Assembly (NCBI GenBank): GCA_015680685.1
Contig: MNCI01017913.1
Span: 679,481-707,271 of the forward strand
Direction: 5' to 3'
Length of the DNA: 27,791 bases
Source of the DNA: Gnetum montanum
Lineage: Eukaryota; Streptophyta; Gnetopsida; Gnetales; Gnetaceae
Shown here: positions 1-10,025 of the stretch, piece after piece
How the letters are laid out: the number at the start of each line of letters is the position of its first letter
How positions within the stretch are numbered: the first letter of the stretch is position 1
Notes under the pieces: model-generated
Seen by the model: only the letters and a program-made list of their open reading frames with translations
Databases searched by the model: none
What the model was told of the DNA's origin: nothing
Position numbers and translations under genes: made by a program

Positions 1-1060
1 AAGCCTTGTTGTAGGTGGTATCAGTACTTTTCTTTTCTTTTTACTTGCTGAATAGCACCAATCTTGTAGTGGTCCTAATTCGTAGTTGGAATGAGTGCCA
101 ACAATCGGGTATCTACTAGTGGCTCATAGTTGGTAAACAATCAGGTATTTACTAGTGGCTCATAGTTGGTAAACAAAAATTTACATTGACAATTAATGAT
201 TATTGAGTGTTAGTGGTAAGGTATTCACTAGTAGCTCATAGTTGGTAAGCAATCAGGTATTTACTAGTGGCTCATAGTTGGTAAACAAAAATCTACATTG
301 ACAATTAATGATTATTGAGTGTTAGTGGTAAGGTATTCACTAGTAGCTCATAGTTGGTAAGCAACTATTTACGTTGGCAATTGATTATTGTTGAGTATCA
401 ATGGTAAGGTATCCATAGTGGCCCATAGTTGGTAAACAAGTATTTACATTGACAATTGATGATTTCTGAGTGTCAATGATAAGGTATCCACTATTGGCTT
501 GAAAGTAATGATAAGTATTCAGATAACAACTATTTTTGTTGTTGGTGTGGATGATTCAAGATGCTGAGTGTTAGGAATTGTTATCAGTTTGGTGCTCAAT
601 TGGGGCCGCTAATAATATGTAATATCAACTAGTATAAGCCCTGTTGTAGGTGGTATCAGTACTATTCTTTTCTTCTTACTTTTGAATAGCACCAATCCTG
701 TAGTGGTCCTAATTTGTAGTTGGAATGACTGCCAACAATGAGGTATGTGCTAGTGGCTCATAGTTAGTAAACAAGTATTTACATTGAGAATTGATGATTG
801 TTGAATGTCAGTGGTGAGGTATCCACTAGTGGCTTGAAAGTTATGATAAGCATTTGGATAATAACTACTATTGTTATTGTAGATGATGTTGTTGTGGATG
901 ATTCAAGATGATAAGTGCTAGGATTGTCGTTGGTTTGGTGCTCAATCGAGGCTGCTAATTTGATGAGATATCAGCAACTAGAATAAGTCCTATTGCAAGT
1001 GGTATCAGTACTTTTCTTTTCTTCTCACTTTTAGAATAGCACCAATCTTGTAATGGTCCT
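1..1060. repeat. Higher-order repeat, two full units and a partial third
   Basis: The motif AAGCCTTGTTGTAGGTGG, followed by GGTATCAGTACT and a TAGCACCAATC block, occurs at 1, 636 and 985 with small differences. This defines units of 635 and 349 bp and a third that fades after about 1060. The size difference comes from extra internal copies of a CTCATAGTTGGTAAACAA-type subrepeat in the first unit. No coding frame runs through it. It could be an intronic or intergenic minisatellite. I do not recognise the family. Confidence 0.85.
141..364. repeat. 112 bp near-identical tandem duplication
   Basis: Bases 141-252 and 253-364 match almost base for base (an ATTTACA/ATCTACA difference and slight drift at the end). 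Two further degenerate copies follow to about 480. The higher similarity here than between the 635 and 349 bp units means this duplication is the most recent event in the array. Confidence 0.9.
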
Positions 1061-1132
1061 GATTCATATGTGTGTCAAATCGTATGATGATATTTATATC
1101 AATGTTATGATTACTAACATCTATGATTGTAG

Positions 1133-1660
1133 CCGTGGGTCCTATCCAGTTATGACATGTTCGAAGAGACTCCAAGGATTTGGTTTCATCTATTAAAGGA
1201 ATATGGACTCTTTTATGCATATGTTCTATATAGATGATGCAAGTGCAGGTGCTAGTGTCACAAGGGTTAGAAACCATTCTTATAAGGGTGGATGCTAAGC
1301 TAGGAGTTTAGCTGAAAGACTTTTGATTTATGCTATTAGATTTTTGGTTTAGATGTAGCTTAATACCATGAGTTAGTTATACATTATATATTGGCTTAAG
1401 CTGTTCTGATGCAACTCCAGTTTATCTCGAATATATTTGATATGATGTATTATGTTGCAGCTCTGATGAAGAATCTGTATTGATGATGAATAAAGTATTG
1501 TTAATTTCTGTTTACGGTTGGATGTTTATTTTTTCATGCCTTGCTGACCGTGATTTACAAATATTTTGGTTAATTTAGCGGGGTGTAAAACTTGTTTTCA
1601 TCCTACTGTAATTGCAATCCATGCAATAAAATTCAATAATTCAAACATAATGAATAGTAG
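1133..1660 (+). other. Possible last exon and 3' UTR of a plus-strand gene
   Basis: Downstream of an acceptor-like TATGATTGTAG at 1122-1132, two plus-strand frames look protein-like. One starts PWVLSSYDMFEETPRIW and stops near 1232; another ends ASVTRVRNHSYKGGC with a stop near 1295. The next 350 bp are T-rich with AATAAA-type signals near 1488 and 1626, as in a plant 3' UTR. A minus-strand frame over 1005-1277 is equally open, so strand and frame are not settled. No family is recognised, and any upstream exons lie outside the window or within the repeats. Confidence 0.2.
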
Positions 1661-1704
1661 GCCATATCCTTGCATCAGTATCCACAGCTCTGGAAAATGT
1701 GTTT

Positions 1705-1880
1705 ATGCATCCATGAACTAGCAGGGTGGTAAGTTCTAAAACTCAAATGAGACATGAGTTTGACTTCCTGGGCAGCGATTAGGCCATCTGGGAAAAGTTG
1801 GCTATAAATGTATACGCATATGTTTTAGAGGACATGCATTCTCACTCCTACCCTAAGTTGTACGAATAAGAAGAAAGAAA
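1705..1880 (+). mobile_element. tRNA-derived SINE-like element
   Basis: A degenerate RNA polymerase III promoter is visible. An A-box-like stretch (ACTAGCAGGGTGGTAAG, 1718-1734) is followed about 35 bp later by a B-box-like GAGTTTGACTTCC (1756-1768; consensus GGTTCGANNCC). After it comes a non-tRNA body (CTGGGCAGCGATTAGGCC and on) ending in purine-rich sequence near 1870. This is the layout of plant tRNA-type SINEs. It cannot be a functional tRNA because no cloverleaf with an acceptor stem forms. Confidence 0.5.
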
Positions 1881-1983
1881 TCAAGTCATTAACATGTGTG
1901 TATCCAAAAATGACATGAAAAATTCAGCGTTATAATGAGGCCACTAAATATAAAATTCTTTGTTTACCAGGTTAGTAGAACAT

Positions 1984-1989
1984 TTTATT
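1984..1989 (-). terminator. Candidate poly(A) signal of the minus-strand gene
   Basis: AATAAA on the minus strand lies about 80 bp beyond the predicted stop codon of the small minus-strand gene, in T-rich sequence suited to a plant 3' UTR. The hexamer is common by chance in AT-rich DNA; position is the main support. Confidence 0.35.
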
Positions 1990-2066
1990 ACTTACAAGAT
2001 ATAAAAGACTGATGCTGTAGAAATGACAGTATGTCCTAACTACTACATTACATCAGAAGTAACCAA

Positions 2067-5000
2067 CTACACTGCTTTCTCTAGTTTGGTAGCAACTGCA
2101 CCTCTTTCCAAAGAAGGGATATCATTTCAGTAATAAGGTTTTTAACTCATTATTACAGTTTAAGGATTAGGTCATAAACTTACATTGCTGTACCATCCTT
2201 AATCAATGGAAAAGTAGCCGAAACTAACAGTGAGATGGTAAGTATTACTATGATTGTAAATAAAGTGAGACTCTTCTATCTCCTCAAACTTGCCTGTGAT
2301 AAGTTTTTCCCTTTCAAAACTACTGTTCCAAATTTTCTAAAAACTGTAAATAAGTTTAAAACAAAATGCCAATCACTGTAAGATGTAGATAAAACCTTCC
2401 TAATTCCTTTGGGATTTTCAGATCACCTCTTAACCTTCTGCAACATCGAATGATAATATTTCTTACCCACAAACAAACAAATTGAACAAAAAGAAAGAAA
2501 GATATCTTACTGTGAAATCAACCAAGATGTCTGAGATATGGTGAATTGATTAAATAGAGTTGTTTCATGTCTAGGTCTAACCCCAATGTTCTTTAAAAGT
2601 TGTGTGCACGTATGAGTATTTTCTTATGGTATTTGTTCATATACATGTCATGAATTATTAACGCTTTATTATAAAATATTTAACCAGCAAACATACTAGA
2701 AAGCAACACCTGTATTTGATATATTTAGATTCAATACAAAAGAATATTACCTGCTTCCTGAAGCTCTTCTTGGACCACCAGCAGGAAGAAGAACATGTAA
2801 CCTGGCTTCCAAGCCTATTGGCTCATTAAGCAAATCATTTATCTTTGCATTTCCGTTACCATTCATGGTCAAACTATTCAAATCTCCTTGTTCATCATTC
2901 AACATGGCCTGACTTTTGGTTGAGGACAATGATTTATTCACGGAGGTCAACCTAATGAAAAAGTGAAAACACAAATTCATTTAGAATGATGTAAACAAAA
3001 TCCATATATTATAAACCATACTTCTGAAATATAGATCAGATGGCACATCATTTTTATATTTGAGAGATTCAGATTGCTCAGAATCGCAACCTGGAATTGT
3101 CTGGAATCGCAATCTTGAATCACATAAAAAATATCATATTTCTAACCATTTTGAAAAACATATATACTTTTATTAACAAAACATTTAAAAACAATAACAA
3201 AATCATCCAGAACTGCTTGGAATCATCCAGCATTGCTTGGACTTGCCTAAATCCAAGATTGCTTGGAATGGCCTGGAATCCAAATCATGATTCCAACATC
3301 AATCCAGAATGTAGTAAGCGAGATCAAAATTTCAAATCAGTGGAATCAAGATTCCATCCACATTTCATATGTATGTCATAAACAATGAAAACACCCAAAA
3401 ACAAATGTTAACTGTTAAATTTTTTATTCACCAACCAAATTTGCTGGAAGTGAATTCATTTATTATTAGAATGAACCCCCATTGATAGGTAGAATGAGCT
3501 TGAAAATATAAAATTTTAATAACCAACTAGACATCATTCAATGCTAACCTGGAAAAAAAGGTCTTAAATGCTATAACATAGCAAAAATTCAATTCCTAAT
3601 ATTTGTTTTTAGGGGATAAATCAGACAACACCCAAAACAAAAAGGGGGAAAAAAGATTTCCACATGTGCTCTGTCACCGTCTTTTTTATAAAAGACATCA
3701 TTTGATGTAAGTGTTAAAATAGATTGAGTTCCAATGACCAAAATGTTGACCAGTTTTTTGCAAAACTTTTGTCAGGATTTCTCCTAGTATGATTCAATAC
3801 CTTTAACCGTATGTTAAAAACAAACCTTAGAACCAAGGAAAAGCATCTCAAACATTCAAAAACATCATCTTGATATCATGTTAAAATTGAATGAGCAGTT
3901 CTTCCTCTCAATGGAAACTATCCTTATTACGAGAAAGTCTTTGCTTCAGGATCCAGTTATAAAATGCATAAACCTAACAAATGTACCTGCATCCTCAAGA
4001 ATATGGAAGTAATAAAAATCTACACCTAAAAAGAAAATGAGAAATAAAATAAAATTTCTAAATATTAGTAATATTACAAGCTCACGTGCAAAATGTTACA
4101 TTGGTGAAATTCACAGTATCTTTTCAGTTAACCTAAATGGACATCCAAAAGACCTACAATGCAATGCAAAAGATGTTCTAAATCACCTATTGTAGAATAC
4201 ATAGAGAGAAAACCCTTCTAGAAACCATAAATGGTTAACAGAAAATAGTAAAGTTTATTGCATTATGAAGAAAGTTTATAGCATTATGAAGAACTTTCTT
4301 TACAGAAAAAGGAGAAAAGCTTTAAAAATTAGAGTCCGATCCAATAATTTTAACAGAAATCAAAGTTAATTAATCCACTTAGGTTGGGGGCCTCTTTTAA
4401 CAAACACTTCAGCAACATAAACTTTACTCAAATCGTTATTGCTTATTTTTTAGCATTTTGTAAAATTATAACTGATATTGAAATGGTCCTCTAGTAAAAT
4501 GATCTTATTCCAACCATTAAATACTTGTTTTGAAACTAGTTGCTATACATTAAGAACTAGCTCGTAAGTATTTCTTTATTTATCCTCCAATGATTTGTTA
4601 CTCACTGCATGTCAGCGCTATTCATTCTTACTGTCATCCTTGAAACCAACAGCAACTAATGATAAATCTAGTATAATACAAAAGGTCAAATGCAAGCTTT
4701 GTATGGCACAATTATGGACATGCTCTCATTAAGCTTGACTTAAATAAAATTACGCTAGATTAACCAATGTGATGTTCATACAGAATTATCAAAAGCTAGA
4801 AATTAATCATTCTGAATGAATAAAAATAGCACAGCTTCAAAGATAAATGGTAATGTAATGTGTTGGAACAAACAAATTGTAAAAATGACTTAAAAACAGT
4901 TCCAACGAACGGGCCAAATAAGCTTCCCTTACATTATCGCTGGTTTCGGCATACTGCTGATCCGTCTGAAAGTACAGATCTCATATTGAAAATCATTCCA

Positions 5001-5170
5001 ATTACAAAGTTTATTAGTGTCGGCAGCATTACCTCTAAGCAATTCACTTTTCAAAAAAAATTCAAATCCAATGATTTTAATACACAGATAGATATACCTA
5101 GGGGCCCAAACCTTTAAACAACATGTAAGTAAGGAGAGACGTAGAAAGCATACCTTGGACTGGAGGTCAT
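2067..5170 (-). CDS. Small spliced gene of unknown function, predicted 98 aa
   Basis: Four minus-strand exons can be joined: 5170-5154 (ATG at 5170-5168), 2951-2751, 2437-2396 and 2103-2067 (stop TAG). They total 297 nt, and every junction keeps the frame (each intron falls after the second codon base). Clear splice sites are TTTGCAG before 5194, CCAAG|GTATGC after 5154, TTTTCATTAG before 2951, GCAG|GTAATA after 2751 and GTTGCAG before 2437. The donor after 2396 (GGAAG|GTTTTA) and the last acceptor (TTGGAAAG) are weak, so the final exon is the least certain. The product starts MTSSPRLTSVNKSL, has a Ser/Asn-rich N-half, then LLNEPIGLEARLHVLLPAGG, a basic stretch (PRRASGSRRLRG) and ends ATKLEKAV. 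No signal peptide or membrane segment is visible. The frame is open upstream of the ATG within its exon, so a longer N-terminus is possible. I do not recognise the family. Confidence 0.45.
3072..3350. repeat. Degenerate GGAATC / GATTCC repeat patch
   Basis: Variants of CTGGAATCGCAA, TGCTTGGAATC and ATGATTCCA recur many times in both orientations over about 280 bp, with a gap around 3120-3200. The mixed orientation could allow fold-back pairing. It may be a decayed small element or a local expansion; no terminal repeats or target duplication were found. Confidence 0.4.
4252..4293. repeat. 21 bp tandem duplication
   Basis: Bases 4252-4272 and 4273-4293 are two copies of an AGTTTAT(T/A)GCATTATGAAGAA unit with one mismatch. 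It lies in the intron. Confidence 0.85.
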
Positions 5171-5696
5171 GATTCTGGCTACAAAATGATTAACCTGCAA
5201 AGACCGTCTTTAAATGACACTAGAATGTCCAGCATCAAGCAAAGGAAGCTATACTCCGGAAAACCACAAACTTGCAAAGATTATTTATGTTGATGCCGCT
5301 GGAAATTAACATGAGCCAGTAGCCGTTTCCGCAACCCACAATAATTCCATAAACATGCCAAGCGCAAGTAAAACCCAAGGTTTTATGCTCAAGCTGTAAC
5401 CAAAGATACAGCTACTTAAGTTGCAAAAATACACACCGACAACCCATAATAAAAGAGTTGAAAATGCGATACTCTACTCTACATGGGAGGTCATGGATCT
5501 ATTTAAGATTAACATATCCCAGCAATCGTCCAAAGTTTAAACAATTGCAAACCAACAATCTAAAATCTGGTACTCGCAAGTCAACTGGTAGTGAGTTAGG
5601 CAGGCTGCCAAAAAGCAAGTTGCTGCTGGGCTTTTGGGTGAAGTAAAAACAACTTAAACAGGATTCGTGGAAAGGGCAATGAACGTGAAGGTAGAC

Positions 5697-5703
5697 TTTT
5701 TAT
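5697..5703 (-). promoter_or_regulatory. Candidate TATA box for the minus-strand gene
   Basis: TATAAAA in the context CACTATAAAAAGTC lies on the minus strand about 530 bp upstream of the predicted start codon. Initiation near 5665-5670 would leave room for a 5' UTR exon and an intron ending in the TTTGCAG acceptor at 5195. I could not identify the first-exon donor. Confidence 0.3.
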
Positions 5704-5704
5704 A

Positions 5705-6600
5705 GTGAAATGAACCTAAAAAAGTAGTGGATTTGTAACGACCCAGAAAGCAATTGCTATTACTGTTAGCTGCCGCTACTGCTACTACTATTTATTACCG
5801 CCATTGACATATGAAATTGATTTGCCCCACTTATATATCACTTCCACGATGCAGCAAGTGGGAAAGCAAAGCAGACAGCCCAGTACAGGACAGTGTACCT
5901 TGGCTGGCGGTGAAGGCAAAATTTCTTTCATGTGCACCCTCCCAAATTTTGTGGCATGAAAACTGCTGCTTTTATTTGGTCTGCTGGACTAAACAACAAG
6001 AAAAGCTTCCATCCCATGTACTGGATTCCTGACTCTTGTAGCTTTTATTATTTTATGCTTCCTTACCTTTCGTCTTCTTCTTCTTTAATGATGTGGATGT
6101 TGACCACCACGTACGTTTTCATTTTCGGAGATTTCATGGATGCGCGGGCCAAATTAATTGATCTGCCTGCATCCCCAACACCAAGCCACTGATGCGGGAG
6201 ATCGATTAGAATCCCCTCTGCGCGCCTTTGACAAACATGGAATTAACTTGGGACAAACCCAGCTTTTGCGCACCGTAAGCAAAGCAATGGCATTGCTTTT
6301 TAATTGTACGCTGTAAATGAGCCCTGCACTTTCGGCTGTTTCAAGTTTTCTACGCACATGGACGAACTACTGTTCAGTGAATTCAGTAAACATCGTACGG
6401 TCCTCAAAACCTCACCTAGCCTACACATAATTCTTATCAGGGTGGGTTATAGTACAAGACATGATGCGAGTTGCCGCAAATTGTTTAAGTATCCGGTTGG
6501 TGTTTTGCAGGGGACTGGGTTTGCATTCAAGAATGTTTCTGTGTCATTGTGTTTAACTAAGTTTTACAAATAATTTACAACAAGGACATGCTATCATTTA
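5705..6600. other. Intergenic sequence, no gene recognised
   Basis: Several open frames of 62-89 codons occur on both strands (5811-6032, 5932-6192, 6154-6357, 6304-6573). They overlap one another and none has a domain, repeat or codon pattern that I can tie to a protein. The segment is less AT-rich than its surroundings and may include promoter sequence of the minus-strand gene. Confidence 0.5.
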
Positions 6601-7725
6601 TTTTCAATTCCAACACTCACCCTCAATCTAATAAATTTATGGTTCCAACACTTACCCTCAACCTAACAAGAAAGCAACAATAGTGGCTAAGCATATAAAC
6701 AATGGTAATTAGCATTGTAATTAATCAACAATGGTATTTTCTTATTTTTCTATAGGACTTAATATTTGGAAAATGATATTACCTTAAATAAATAAATTTA
6801 TGTTCATGTAGTGTAAATAGTAAACTCAGGGTTGTTCAACTCCTACCTATGCATGATATATTTTCAAATAAAGAAAGCACAACATTTCCTCTGGAAGAAA
6901 ATAAGTGTCTTAACTACTACACTTTATTGTAGTGTACCATTAAACAAATAAATTTAAAGATGTGGTTGCTCCTTTTCTAAACATATTGATGTATTAGTAA
7001 TTTTGATTTTCTTAAGAATACTTAATAGCACTATAACTACTTCTAACTAATTTTTAATTTTGACTTTTTCAATAGAATACTTAAGAGCACTACAATTTCC
7101 TCTAACTGATTTACTTGTTGTGTTCTTAAATCTCTCCTATTTACATTTCAAGGCATCATAGCCCTTCCCCATCATCAAAGGCAATGCCTTTATTGGATTC
7201 ATTCAAAGGAGGAGAAGCTAAAACATCATCTTGTTATGCTTGCAATGAACCAATGCTTAATGTCTTTGTGAAATGGAATTCTCTTCAATCACATGCTTGT
7301 CAATACTGCAATGCCATCCATGATGTGGATGAGCATTACATTTTTCATTTTAGAAGTGGATTTCTGTGTTTAACAGTATAGCTCCTTTGTATAATTGCAT
7401 GGAAAAGTGCAATTGAAAATGAAGTTTAACTACTTTAATGGAGTAGATGTGTTTGATATTTTAGCGCTAGTTCAAAAACTCATGCAAAGTTTTATTTAAG
7501 ATTGCAATTTTTTTTAAAAGAAATTTATTTTGTAATAATTTAAAAATACATGTTGGTAGATTAGCAAAAGCCTAACCTCCTTGAGTGGTTGCATCCAAGC
7601 TCGAATGCAAGTCTTTGACTTGAGAAATGAGCACCTTAGGATCACTCTAAATGATGGTCTTTATGCACTAGTTAGAATCTGATTTGCTTCCTCTTAAAGT
7701 TGAAGCCCTTTGATCAAGCTAATAA
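6601..7725. repeat. AT-rich stretch with short imperfect duplications
   Basis: TTCCAACAC(T)(C/T)ACCCTCAA blocks repeat 35 bp apart (6608 and 6643). An AGAATACTTAA(T/G)AGCACTA block repeats 59 bp apart (7015 and 7074). A 65-codon plus-strand frame at 7184-7381 contains CYACNEP and CQYCNAIHD, but I cannot assign it to a family. The segment may be a remnant of an unrecognised retroelement. Confidence 0.4.
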
Positions 7726-7727
7726 GC

Positions 7728-8931
7728 TACACTATGCAACTTTGGAAGAGAGTCATAGAGTAGTGTCTTAAACTTGAATCAACAATGTTAGAAAATTAAT
7801 TAGGATTTTTATCAAAAAGATCTACTATAGAGGTTATTTCTTTATACAATAATTTGATAAAGAAATTCAAAAAAACATAGAAAAAATCTACACATGATCT
7901 TCATTGACTTAGAAAAAGCATATGATAGAGTACTTAGAGATATTATTTGGTGGGTCTCACAAAGGAAAATAATCCTTAATAAATATATTAAAGTAATTCA
8001 AGACATCTATGAAGGAGCTACCACTAAATTTAGAATAACTTGTAAAACAACATTTGATTTTTCAGTCACAATAGGTCTACATCAAGGGTCTACGCTTAGT
8101 GCATACTTATTTATCATTATTATTAATGAATTAACAAAGAAAATACAAATGAAATTATGTTGGTGAATACAACTTTAGAAAATATTACTTATAAGCTAGA
8201 GAAGTGAAGACATGCTCTAGCATCGAAAGACTTAAAAATTAGCAAAAGTAAGATGGAATATATGGAATGCAATTTTAATAACAACATAAACAATGCTGAA
8301 ATAGAAGTAACAATTCAAGGTAAAAAAAAGTCCCTCACTGCCAATAGTTCCACTATTTAGGATTAATTATCCAATTAGATGGTGAAATTGATAAAATTAT
8401 AAGAAATAGAAATTAAGGCAAGGTGGTCAAAACGAAGACAGGCTAGTGATGTTCTATGTGATAAAAGAATGCCAATAAAATTTAAGGGGAAATTTTATGG
8501 GATAGCAATCAAGCCTATTATCTTATATAGTATGGAATGTTAGACAATACAAAAGAGGCATGAATAATAAATCAATGTGGTAGAAATCTAAATGTTTCAA
8601 TGGATGTTAAATGTTACTAAAAGCGATAAACTACATGATATAAACATCAAATGAAGACTTGAGTGGCTTCTATTTCTAATAAGCTACAAGAATAGCAACT
8701 TAGATGGTTTGGATATGTGAAAGGAAGATAAGATAATGAGTCTATAAATAAAAGTTACTACATTACTATTTCAAGAAAGCCACCAAAAAAAGACAAAAAA
8801 AAACATGGAAAATAAATGATTGAAGATGATTTGAAGAAATTGCAAATAAACAAAGATATAGCTCTTCATAGAGGTGAATGACAAAAAAAAACACTTATCT
8901 AGTTGACCCCAGTTTGTTAGGACAAGGCTAG
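7728..8931 (+). mobile_element. Degenerate plant LINE, reverse transcriptase to 3' end
   Basis: This is a plant non-LTR retrotransposon, readable across several frames. The order is TMQLWKRVIE, LGFLSKRSTIEV, the RT palm start IFIDLEKAYDRV, IGLHQGSTLSAYLF, SKMEYMECNF, YLGLIIQLDGEID, DVLCDKRMPIKFKGKFY, and the tail motif LKKLQINKDIALHRGE. Stops and frameshifts separate the pieces, so it is dead. The 3' end (GGACAAGGCTAG) is cut by the LTR element at 8932. The missing (GAT)n tail lies beyond that element at 19969. A second copy of the same family sits at 22614-23100 on the other strand. Confidence 0.88.
7894..8166 (+). pseudogene. LINE reverse transcriptase fragment, catalytic box lost
   Basis: A 90-codon open piece of an RVT_1 domain. 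It contains the first catalytic Asp region (FIDLEKAYDRV), the GLHQGSTLS motif and the INELTKKIQ helix. In this LINE family the next residues form a PWCMLFADD-like stretch carrying the two metal-binding aspartates. Here about ten codons are gone, and the following text resumes in another frame as NEIMLVNTTLEN, with NE where DD should be. The enzyme would be inactive. Upstream RT motifs (LGFLSKRST) are in a different frame. Confidence 0.85.
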
Positions 8932-9675
8932 TTATGAGCAACGAGTATACCCTACTCCCAACCATACAATTCACTAGTGTTCATAAGTATTCTGGTTGAA
9001 TTCCAAGGACTTTAGGTTCCTAAGTACATTGGCTCTAGGAGGCGAGTCTAATCGTGGCAATCATTGTCTTCTCAGTCACACTTGTGATGTGCAAGTGTAT
9101 GGTCAAGTGTAATTGAGGCATATGATTTTTATCATTTTATCTTTTATGAATTAAGCCTTTAAAGAATAAAGAATAAAGAAATTTTAATGTTCAACTAATT
9201 ATTTGATCTAAGAATTAACTAATGTCTAACTATTTCTAACATAAGCATCTATTCCCACTTTCTGTACACATCCTAAACATGTATAATGCTACTAGGTTAC
9301 CAAGCGTTAAGTGCTATTGGCATTACCAAGCGTTAGATGTATGTTCAAAGTGGTCGTACTTATGTGCTTTAATTAATGGCTATCTAATCTATATTAATTA
9401 CTTTAACTAGAATTCATTAAAGTAAAATGCATGAATAATAAATGCATTAAGTAAAATATTATGTTATTCCAAATGTTGCAAGGTTTATGAAGAAAGCTCA
9501 TCTTTATTGTCGATCACATTAAAGTACTTAGGTACATCAATGTTTAAACAAAGATCCATACACTTCTAACTTCTCCTATGAGCACTTAGATAAATATTCT
9601 AATTGTTGGGAAGAAAAACTACAAGAGCTTTGCTACAACCTAACTTACGAATGCCGTAAATATGGTAGGCGTATG

Positions 9676-9685
9676 TATTTATATA
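9676..9685 (-). promoter_or_regulatory. TATA box in 3' LTR
   Basis: TATATAAATA on the minus strand is conserved with the 5' LTR and matches in position the TATA boxes of the LTRs at 23102 and 24439. Confidence 0.5.
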
Positions 9686-9745
9686 GGTGCCAACAAACAC
9701 TGCATCGACACATACACATCAACGTGTCAGACCATGCATCAACAA

Positions 9746-9950
9746 ACATACCTCCATGAAAAAGAGCATACCTCCGGTAGCTAGAGGATTGAAAAATGAT
9801 AGAAATTGGACAAGTGGTTTGAAAGTTACAAGCTTTGGAGTGTGCTTGGGCTTTAAAAAATGGAAAAAATCCCTTAGTGTTTGAAGTAAAATGACAAAAA
9901 ATTTCTAAGTATTGCACTATATTTATACTATTTTTCTCATGCATCGACAA
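9746..9950. other. 205 bp segment present only in the 3' LTR
   Basis: Flanked by 13 bp near-direct repeats CATGCATC(A/G)ACAA at 9733-9745 and 9938-9950. The 5' LTR has a single related copy at the equivalent place. Either sequence was inserted here with a duplication, or the 5' LTR lost it by recombination between the repeats. It contains a second minus-strand TATA-like stretch near 9918-9930. Confidence 0.65.
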
Positions 9951-10025
9951 GATCTTGTTGATTGGATTGCGTCAACGTGGTCCGCTACATCGACAGGATC
10001 CCATTGATGCAACTATTGACCAAAG

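Larger units (their letters stand above)
2952..5153 (-). other. 2.2 kb intron of the small minus-strand gene
   Basis: The interval between the two best-supported exons begins GTATGC and ends CATTAG on the minus strand. It is AT-rich and holds no frame I can assign. Inside are the GGAATC-rich patch (3072-3350) and a 21 bp duplication (4252-4293). Open plus-strand frames within it (for example 3097-3381) show no recognisable domain. Confidence 0.4.
8932..10025 (-). repeat. 3' LTR of the Athila-like element
   Basis: Aligns base by base with 19014-19963, starting TTATGAGCAAC (against TGATGAGCAAC) and keeping homology to at least 10013 (GATCCCATTGATGCAAC). A minus-strand TATA box lies at 9676-9685 and AATAAA at 9503-9508. 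It carries about 205 bp that the other LTR lacks (9746-9950). The inner end does not match the 5' LTR terminus and has no purine tract beside it. A possible alternative end is 10650, where TTTAAGGGGG on the minus strand precedes TGGACTAG. Confidence 0.8.

Noticed and set aside
7184-7381. Plus-strand frame with paired CxxC motifs (CYACNEP, CQYCNAIHD)
   Set aside because: The cysteine pairs hint at a zinc-binding fragment, but no family is recognisable and no neighbouring coding sequence supports it.
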